Assembly (NCBI GenBank): GCA_031002005.1
Contig: JARYHS010009186.1
Location: 99,977,992-100,041,991, forward strand
Length of the DNA stretch: 64,000 nucleotides
Source: Vandiemenella viatica
Taxonomy: Eukaryota > Arthropoda > Insecta > Orthoptera > Morabidae
Direction: 5' to 3'
Shown here: positions 55,544 to 64,000 of the stretch, in pieces
Layout of the letters: every line of letters begins with the position of its first letter
Numbering within the stretch: the stretch's first letter is position 1
Translations under genes and position numbers: made by a program
Notes under the pieces: generated by a model
Databases searched by the model: none
The model's input: the letters and a program-made list of their open reading frames with translations, nothing else
What the model was told of the DNA's origin: nothing

Positions 55544-58500
55544 TCTTTTTTTTTTCACTTGGGAAAACTAATATTCATAGTAAAAATGTGATTAGAAGGA
55601 TAATTTTTTGCTAGTTCACATATGTGTGGATTTAGAACTCTGTTGTAATTATATATAGCAACAGCATTATATGCATTAAAAATAATTTCAAGTCAGACAG
55701 TTGGTGATTTTGTAAGAATCAAGCTTGCAGTGGGGTTGGAGCATAAAGCTTGAATCTTAACTCTGACCGTGTGTAGCCTTGGATGTAACAGTTTTGGCTT
55801 AAAGGGATAATACGGCTGCCACACAGATTTTAACCAGAAAACTATGAAAAGATAAAGTACAATAAATAGTTCATTGCCATTTAAACGATTATATTCTTCC
55901 AAATTTCACAAAACTATACACTGTACAGGCAATCAGACAACTTTTCCAAAGTAATGTTCTACAAGTTCGATTAACCGGTCAAACCAGACCACACCCCAAT
56001 AGTTCAAAGTTCAAACTTTTAGTTGTAATAATTAAATGAAAGAGAATCACACACTCCCATTGTTCCACAGTTTAGTAAAATCAAACAATCCCGAGGCTCC
56101 ACATTGCGAAAAATTACTTTAACACAACATTATGTTCAACTTGACTAAAAGGAGAAGCATTACTCCCAAAATAAAACTTTCACTGATGTGCAAGGTATAA
56201 TACTTTCCGGCCTACTGAGCTACATGTTACTGCGCCAACTGCTTCCGTACGACTGAGGGAAAACAACTGCACGCACGAGTCTATATCACATAGCGCTTCT
56301 CGAAGATTCCTAGCGACTGTTCTCACGCGAAGCATGGGAACGAAATCTTTTCCTCTTTCTCAGGGGAGGCTGATGGGAAGCTCATCAGATATGAATACAC
56401 ACGTCTGAAGTCCTCACATTATCTAATCTGACCTTGACAATAAAAATAATTCAATCTTTCTGAAATTTACCAATCGCTAGATCTTTAAATAAACGTTAAC
56501 TTTAGTTATTATACAAAATATCCTAGCTTTAGTAATTTAGCTGAAAATAAATAATTTAGATATGAACTTCCACTCCAGGCAAATGCCGAAGTATGTTGAA
56601 ATTAAAAATACTATCTTAAAAACTGTAAATCTGCTTTCTAACTTGAATAAACATAAAAACTAACTTTGAAAATGAAATGTACTAATATTCTATCCAATCT
56701 AACTCATGGTTCTAAAAACAAAATTTTGTCATGCAGTTACAAAATTTAACAGATAGCTTACAATTTAAGTTTAACTAAAATTACTGGTGAGCATAGGAAA
56801 GAAGATATCAACATCACTTTAGATACATTTCTAACACAACATGCAAGAGAGGTAGTCACATGAACTGTGAGTATAACTACAAAATTTTTAAACACTTGTT
56901 TGATAAACCACTGTATTTTTGCCAGTGAAAACTAGTTACTGTTCTTGTTCTGATTTTAAACTAAAAACAGTTAAAACTATTCAAGTGACTCCATTAGTAA
57001 CAGTCTCAGCTAGTTTCCTAAGAAAGATTTATTTAAATACAACACTGAGAAAGACCTCATTCTTATGTAAATTGAAGTTGACTGCCATCACCTGAAATTT
57101 AGAGTAATAATTGAACTGAAACATTTAGTCCAATTTGTGTTTTATGTACATTTCAGTTAATTATGCCTCGAAATACTGACTGGAATTGCAGTTATTGATA
57201 TTGATTATTGTTAAGTTTATGTATTTCTGTCATGTCTGCAATGCACAAGTTTTTTATTTATTTGAGGCAGATAGTATACAGTTCAGCATGTCCCTCAATA
57301 ATCTATTCCATTCTTTGACTCCATTACCATTAAATGAAAACTTTTATACTTCCTAATGCTTCAAAACCAGGTTCCATTTTATGGTCAAAAGACATTGACA
57401 TACTACTACCAATTCTTCACCCAGTATCCATCCAGACCTCTTGCCAGTGTATGTCTTGACACACCTGGCACTCAATTTTCTCCCTTCCTGTCCTAGCTGT
57501 CTACGTGATGTTAAGCATTACAATAGCAATATATATCGGACTTGTAATCAGTATGATAAAATGTTGCTTTACCACCTCATACAAAAATTAATTAATTATT
57601 CTTTATCTTTTAACCAGAAAAAATCATAGCTTAAAAAATAAAAGCTTGTCATCCATTCGGAATGAAATGGAGAGCGTTTGGTATTGATGATTACTGGTCA
57701 TGTAAGAACATTTTAAAGATACAGTTGTTTAACACATTTTTGCCTAGTTAATTATGTCCTATAGAGTCTAGTACATGTTTGCAGGATTTTGAATACTTCT
57801 TTATTGGAAGCTGTGGCAGTAGTAATTATAGAAACAGGTGGAACAAGTGCTGATCAATATTTTAAACTTGGCATTCAAGCAATGCAAGTTGATAATGTCA
57901 CCATACTGGTAAAGGCACAGTGCAATGGGTCCAGATTCAAACTCCAATCCATAAGACTAACCATTCTATTTCCAGTTTTCTATAGGCATTGAATCATTTG
58001 TTGAAATGGGTCTCATTGTTGATCTTGAAAACTACACCATAGCACAAAGGCTTGCACATTTTACATTCAGCTGACAGCACTTGATATCCCCCATCCACTT
58101 ATATCATCATAGATGACCTTGAGATTAAATTTAAAAGAAATTTAATTAAGGATCAGTTTTCTAAGTTTGTGTTTGAGGATATTGTGTTCTTAAACATAAT
58201 TAAGAATTTAAGATTTTTGTTACTGATGTTTTTGTGTTTTTTGTTTGTTTGTTTTTTTCTTATTATTAACAGCATACATCTGTTTCTAGCTATCAATTGT
58301 TTCTTTATTCCTTCATTGATTCTGTTTTACATATTTCTTTTTACTCTTATAGTCAAATACTTGATTTAATACTATAGAAAATCATTAAGAGATAATACAT
58401 GACTTATCTTCATCTTATAAAGTTATTCAGAATTATTCAGAATTTTAAAAGTGAAAAGAGTGCTGCCTTGTTATTTATCAGGGTGATGCAAAAGTAATTT

Positions 58501-58637
58501 CTTTTCTGGTATCAAAATGTTCCAGAGCAATAGATAATAAACTTTGTGAATTTCAATAAACAAATGATTTCATTTCTTTTTATATTTGAAGTGTTTTACT
58601 TTCTTATTAATACTCAATTTGAGTCTATATTGTTAGT
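54761..58637. other. Intron sequence, no supported gene
   Basis: A TG repeat is at 55508-55543. At 57250-57500 the - strand has a LINE-tail-like segment (KEWN-type, old). 55920-56440 has a different, less AT-rich texture and could be an unrecognised repeat. The edge CAGGGTGATGCAAAAGTAAT at 58480 looks like a DNA-transposon end, but no partner was found. Confidence 0.45.
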
Positions 58638-59620
58638 TATTACCAGACTATATGGAAACATTTGTGAGGAGCGTAGTTCCCAGCTCACGCAGGTGGACAG
58701 TGTAAACAAAAGGTAACTGTGCTGTCTGACCATGTTCCAGTGTGTGACGTTGGGGCAGGTACCTCTAGGAACAAAAGTGTGGCCGCTAGGGTGGCAGTGG
58801 GAGAGTGAACAGTGGATTGCGAGCTGTGTGTGGAGTGCGTGGCCAGCGGTCAGAACAGAGTATGATGTGTGGTGACTAACATTGGTATGTTCTTTGGTGG
58901 TTCTTATATTACATGTTGTCATTAGAGTGGACAGCAGTCTCCAACGACCAGCAGATGGATCATCACCTCAGATGATGTTATTAATGATTGAAAGTTCTGA
59001 TGTGGGGAATTTGGAGGTTACTTTACATGTTGACAACACTGTTGTACCTCCATTTGACATTAATATTTATTACAAAATTATTCTTCATATACAGTTAAAC
59101 AAACATCTTGTAATCCAATAGGTTCAATTTAAATCAGTTCTCAGGTCCGTTCATTATGCTCAGCAGGGTGATGGGAGTCTCTATGCAGACACTGGGTTTA
59201 TTGATACCACAATGATTTCCAGTGATCATCAACATCTCTGTGGAGTTACCATTTCACAGAAGGCACCAAGTCTGCTGTCCGCAGTCATTCGAGGTGATTG
59301 ATGATCCATCTGCTGGCTGTCGGAAACCATTGTCCACTTCGATGACAACATGTAACATAAGAACCACCACAGACCGTACTAACATTAGTCACTACACATC
59401 ATGTTCTTTTCTGTCCACTGGCCATGCACTCCACCACACAGCTTGCAATCCACTGTCCTCTCTCCGCTGCCACCCTTGCGGTCACGCTTTTGTTCCTTGG
59501 GCTACCTGCCCCAAGGTCACATACCAGAACACGGTCGGACAATACTTTTACCTTTTATTTGCACCGTCCACCTGTGTGAGCTAGGAGTACAGTACCTCAC
59601 AATTATTTCCATGTAGTATG
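58638..59620. repeat. Large inverted repeat, arms about 335 bp
   Basis: 58638-58975 and 59290-59620 are inverted copies, about 85% identical by eye, around a loop of about 314 bp. Anchor matches include CCAGCAGATGGATC against GATCCATCTGCTGG, and GGCAGGTACCTCTAGGAACA against its inverted partner CCTTGGGCTACCTGCC. Open frames in both arms are mirror images of one another and are not taken as genes. It lies in the last carboxypeptidase intron. Confidence 0.88.
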
Positions 59621-59647
59621 GCAATACATTACAATGTGGAGCACTCT

Positions 59648-59693
<46 letters not shown>

Positions 59694-60119
59694 ACAGAAC
59701 TTTGTTATAGAGATTCTTGAACGCATTTCAATTGCATACAGGCTCCTAAACAATTTGTGATTTACTTCTATATAATTTGTGTTTTTACCAACATGAATTG
59801 TATGAATGCTCATTTGTCACTGGCAAGTTATTTCCTGTTTTCTTTTGTTCTCTTCTTTCTGAGATTATTACAAACTTAGAAATATTCAATTAAAGTACAA
59901 GTTAAATTAATAGAATACTATTCTGTGGTATACTATATTGAGTGTAAAGTTACTTTTGTGCTATCCTGTATATCTGAATTTGTTGATGTTTACTAATCGG
60001 GTGTTTTCAATAACCTTTTAAAGATAAAAGTGCATGATTACTTATTTATAAATATACTAACGTAAAGTATTTATTAGCTTTTATATCTATTTGATTATTA
60101 TGTTTTTGATCTCTTGCAG
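59621..60119. other. Intron sequence with AC repeat
   Basis: AC repeat at about 59656-59692, then AT-rich sequence to the CTCTTGCAG acceptor. Confidence 0.7.
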
Positions 60120-60225
60120 AAACAACTTATTTCCGTATATGAATCGGCCTGCAGAACCAAGTGAATCACCAGACCACAGTGATAGCAGTGACACTGATGA
60201 TGATTACCATTGCCTAGCAGACTGA
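60120..60225 (+). CDS. AGTPBP1: CCP1/Nna1 terminal exon and stop
   Basis: After TTGATCTCTTGCAG the exon starts with A, which completes AGA from the previous exon, then reads NNLFPYMNRPAEPSESPDHS, DSSDTDDDYHCLAD and TGA (60223-60225). The tail is rich in serine and aspartate, as in many CCP1 C-termini, and is poorly conserved between species. Phase agreement and the strong acceptor support the call; an undetected small exon between 52849 and 60120 cannot be excluded. Confidence 0.82.
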
Positions 60226-61469
60226 CCATTACACAGATCAGACAGAAATAAACTAGACTTCTCAGTGTGTTAAAAAGTTACTTTCACTTGGTACTGTGGC
60301 ACTAAAATTGTGCCAGTGTTTTTGTCTGTCACTTTGTCACTGTTTTTGTATTTAAATCGTAATGTTGTATGAGTAGAAGTGTAGTAAAATTAAAGTTATT
60401 TTTTGTTGACTTTTATGTTTAAAATGTCATGTTATGAGCATTTTGTTTCCTGAAGTGGAGAAAAATGTATAGTTATTGTGCTTTTAGAGAATTTATAACA
60501 TATTAGATGTTGAAAAAAAATCCTGTTGATGCAGAATAATTTGAATTTGCTGATACATTCAACACAAAACTGACAGGTGTTTAAGATGTACTATATTTTA
60601 CCTTCTTTATTCATACATAAATTCAGAAAAAAAAGAAAAGAACATATTCAGTTTCTCGCCATTACTCATTCATTTTATCTAACAAATAAGGATTAAGGAA
60701 AGAATGATCACTTACCATTGTTGATGGTACACAATCATACATATAGAGAAACACAGCTATAAGTGCTGTCTGTGCATTTTTGTGCCATCAGTTGTGGTGA
60801 GCTGAGTATTTACCCCATCCTTTCTTGCTCAGTCAATTCATGATTCATTATCCTTTTTTCCCTTAAAATGTATTTTTTGTCTTTGTTGAAGTAATTACCT
60901 TGATATAAAAAAGTAAGCTGCTACTAAAGTTTGCTATGTTGCCTGAGTAGCTCTTCTGGACCTACAACTTCATTCTCACGGAAACTTAGATTTTCTAGAG
61001 ACGAAAGGTCAGAAGTGGCATTCATTCTGTATGTTAATGACATTAAGAACATTTCAGTGAACGGTTGCAATTCTGTGGTTTTACTAAGGTATGAGAATAC
61101 TTGAGACATAGTCTTCTATAAGGTACCATTTAAATTTGGATAAAGGGAACCCATAGAAATCTAAATTCTGATTTCTTTTCTGTGGAATCTGTTTAGAATG
61201 TCTAATCTTATGTGATTTTTTTTATATGTCATTTCTCAAATTCATTTTAAACCACTGAAGTAACATTTAATTAACAATTTCATTCAAAAGTCATGTTTTT
61301 ACAGTGAAACTTAAATTGTAGCATGTTAATAGCAGGAAAAAATAGTGTTCTGTTTTAATTTTAAACACTTATTTACCTGAAGCTCTTAACATTCTTCTAG
61401 AAAATGCATCTGTGATATATACATTGCTCAGTGCTGTTTTCATATTTATTTTGATTATTAATAATTCAT
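60226..61469 (+). other. Probable 3' UTR and downstream flank
   Basis: AATAAA occurs at 60247-60252, only 22 bases after the stop, and ATTAAA at about 60389. The latter is a more usual UTR length. Where the transcript ends is unknown. On the - strand at 60924-61109 there is a leucine-rich-looking open frame (see findings). Confidence 0.5.
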
Positions 61470-61840
61470 TTTAATTGTGGTGGAGCTTATGTCCCTATGA
61501 CAATTTCCCTTCTCACCTGCTTTACTAGTCTGTAATTTTTCGCATTTTGTCAACCTAAAATTCAATATTAATAGACTTAGGAAGCATCTAAAATTCATTG
61601 ATTGTAATAACACCACCTAAATATTTTTTTCCTGCTTGATTTTTAATTCCTGTGTTTCTGATGAGTTGTTCATAATTTGTTCCAATCCCCGACTTCCTTA
61701 CTGATAAAACCCGTTATTCCTGAAACCAAAGCCCAGGCTATGGTCATCATCATTTTTTACCTTCCATGTACTGTTCCTAATTCTTGTGATAATATCCATC
61801 AAAGCCTCATCACCAATAAACATTCCCAGCCTTCACTTCA
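61470..61840 (-). mobile_element. Old LINE (family 1-like) 3' fragment
   Basis: Matches the - strand of the family 1 3' end in scattered blocks: TTTTAATTGTGGTGGAGCTT near 61474, TTGTTCCAATCCCCGACTTC near 61677, then GCTATGGTCATCATCA and TTACCTTCCATGTACTGTTC. A middle section does not align. Confidence 0.65.
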
Positions 61841-62369
61841 TCCATCTTCAAATGAATCCCACCTTATGCTGCTACTCTTTTATATTTCTTAGCACACAGA
61901 TTCACCCTTCCTCAGCCTAAATATTGGAGTTCTCAAACTTAACTCAATATTCTTTTAAGATAAATGCAAAGAGTTAACAGTAACATCTGACTTTCTGGAG
62001 GATCTAAGATTTGATACCTTGTTTGACAATCCAGATTTTGATTTTCCCAAATCATTCCTTTATGAAGGCAAAATTCAGTCTCCTTGTCATTCGTAACTCA
62101 TTGTTGTTCCAATGATCTTGACTGCAGTTCAAGAAAGATGAGATTTGTCCCTGAAATTATATTCACACAGCACAGAAAGGAGCTATTAGGATACTGTGTA
62201 GGTAAAAGTGCGAACTTCTTGCAAATACCTCTTTTATAAAACCAATATTTTTACAATGACTTCTCAGTATACATATTCTCTCATGTGCTTTGTCATTGAA
62301 CATTTTAACTTTATTTCAAATTCATAGTCTCACAATTTCAACACAAGAAACGAAAATAATTTATACAAA

Positions 62370-62700
62370 ACACAAACATCACTGTCATTAGTACATAGAG
62401 AAGTTAATAAACTTTCTAAAAGAGTAAAACTGCTTCTAAATAAGAAAGATGTATTTAGAAAAAAACTGAAGGATTATCTTGTCAGCAACTTCTTCTATTC
62501 CTTTCAACAATTTATACAGTAGAATTAATTGTATTTAATTTGTCATTTTAAAAATTCAGTTGAAAAAAATTACATTTTTTCCTCATGATCATTATCCATC
62601 TTGTATGGATATTTATTAATCATGACATGTTCCATATCACAGAGGTCCTTCCTCAATAGGGACTTATGTAACAAGAGTAAATAATAATCAAATCCTGTTG
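62370..62700 (+). mobile_element. Old Jockey-like LINE 3' end
   Basis: The + strand reads KRVKLLLNKKDVFRKKLKDY and LVSNFFYSFQQFI before a stop, a C-terminal pattern of Jockey-type LINEs. It is followed by TGACATGTTCCATATCACAG, GACTTATGTAAC and AGTAAATAATAATC, a 3' UTR type common in insect LINEs. Strongly decayed. Confidence 0.5.
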
Positions 62701-64000
62701 TACCAAAGATTGTCTAAACCTCTTCTCTATTGTTGATTGGCAGTGACTGAAGATTATTCTTTTTTCTTATCACTATTTAATATGTAAATTGGAGCTCTAA
62801 CATACAATCTTCTACTTTGAGTCATATCTTTTTTTTACCTCTAACCAACATTTGCTTGGCCCCTGGAGTCTGTAGAAATGTACCTACAAATATTATCATT
62901 CAGAATAAGGGGAAAAAATCACATTTCTATGTAGTTGACAGCTACAGAAGATTTAATTAATGATGGCAAACAGAAATGTGTTATTATTATAACAAAGATA
63001 CAAGAAAGTAAAAAACGTAATCTATGGCACCGAACCATTCACATTATGGAACCTGCATGGTGAAGTGAGTACGCTCGTGAATGAAGTCTCAATTTTAGTA
63101 AGAATGGAAAGCAGACATTATGCTGAGAAACATGAATCTTTCTTTTGTATGAACCATCCTCAACCTGAATTAACAATAGCAATTTTCATTGACTCTATTT
63201 AGCCAGGTGTAGTCCTGTTCGCTGGTTATGTCCCCTTAGGTTACAAGTGATCGACAACCAAACATATCAGCCTGTTGCTTATTGGCTGTGCAATTTTTTA
63301 TCTGCCTTTTCTATTTATTAAACATTGACTGGTTAGTGGAACTGGTTGGAAAAATAACAGAAATTATTTTCCTAATAGTTTGTTAGTCCCCTACGCATTA
63401 AATTGTGTGACACCGTTTTCCTGTATTTCCTTGCATTACGGAAATTACTGCTAATAACCGTAAGAAGTGAAAATTAATTTCAAACTTAATGAATCTGTGC
63501 TTAAGTTGTACACACTGGAGCATTACGTATAAAGTATAATTTCATTTTAACAGGATCTGTGTTAAGGTATTAATTCTGACCTTATAGTTATTTTTAGTGC
63601 AATTGGTCCAGGATTGACATAGCTTCCCAAATAATGGTTTGGTTAATTTTTGACTAATGGTCCCCTGCTGACACCACTCTTCACAGAATGGTAACCTAAT
63701 TTGTTTGCATTTAGGTTATAAAACAGATTGGAGCACAGTAATAGTAACACACAGGACACAAATGCAGGGCATGCATAATATTCTGTCCTGTTGTTGAACT
63801 CTACAATTTGCGGACTGTAAGTGACTTATTGGTATCAATATTGAGTGGCCATTATCCACATATAGGAATGTGTCCCACTAAATAGTGTCAACGAAAATTA
63901 CTGCTAATAATCCATTTTGTGGATAGTTCACACAAAATAAAAAATATGTTTCTTGGTGTAATGTGTGATTTGCATTGCTATTAAAATAAAGTTGTAATTC
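62701..64000. other. AT-rich flank without a supported gene
   Basis: No coding region, RNA gene or clear repeat recognised to the end of the window. Confidence 0.5.

Noticed and set aside
58614..58922. 102-aa frame on - strand and 120-aa frame on + strand (59222-59584) with similar peptides
   Set aside because: They are the two arms of one inverted repeat. Similarity reflects the repeat, and no domain is recognised.

Overview
The window is animal, almost certainly insect, genomic DNA. It is AT-rich, has introns with GT/AG borders, contains many eukaryotic transposable elements, and has one 1,000-N scaffold gap (14491-15490). The element mix (Penelope-like, Ty3/gypsy, two LINE families, hAT, Tigger, two mariner lineages, tRNA-derived SINEs) and long TE-filled introns fit a large-genome, perhaps hemimetabolous (polyneopteran) insect. 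The order is an inference. Nothing bacterial or organellar was seen.

The only host gene I can defend is the 3' part of a cytosolic carboxypeptidase of the CCP1/Nna1 (AGTPBP1) family on the + strand. Five exons (35920-36007, 38222-38386, 49128-49304, 52725-52849, 60120-60225) join in phase. They carry the DLNR segment, the HGHS zinc-ligand motif, the ESTARV catalytic-glutamate segment and an acidic C-terminus. Upstream exons, including the HxxE zinc motif, were not found. The introns hold two dead mariners, a dead LINE, a 167-bp satellite array, a dead Tigger, LINE and SINE fragments and a large inverted repeat.

Left third, 1-15490: an intact 719-aa Penelope-like ORF with a degraded hammerhead-like motif downstream; a LINE fragment split by a second LINE, with a 9-bp target duplication; a perfect 20-bp hairpin of CTTGGT repeats; and a Ty3/gypsy element on the - strand (8897 to the gap). 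The gypsy 3' LTR contains a tRNA-like unit with well-formed A and B boxes. Its frameshifts, and LTRs that differ only by single-base deletions, suggest unpolished sequence next to the gap.

Middle, 15491-35900: a MITE-like element, two intact-looking tRNA-SINE insertions with target duplications, a 4.2-kb hAT with an 8-bp target duplication that itself contains a 16-bp minisatellite and a nested LINE, a frameshifted LINE (26697-28140), and a short inverted-repeat element.

The TEs do not form a pathway with the host gene. The context is a large gene repeatedly invaded by elements. Observations with most follow-up value are the Pol III-like module inside the LTR, the dimeric satellite inside what looks like one insertion unit, the intronic inverted repeat able to form about 330 bp of dsRNA, and the hammerhead-like motif.
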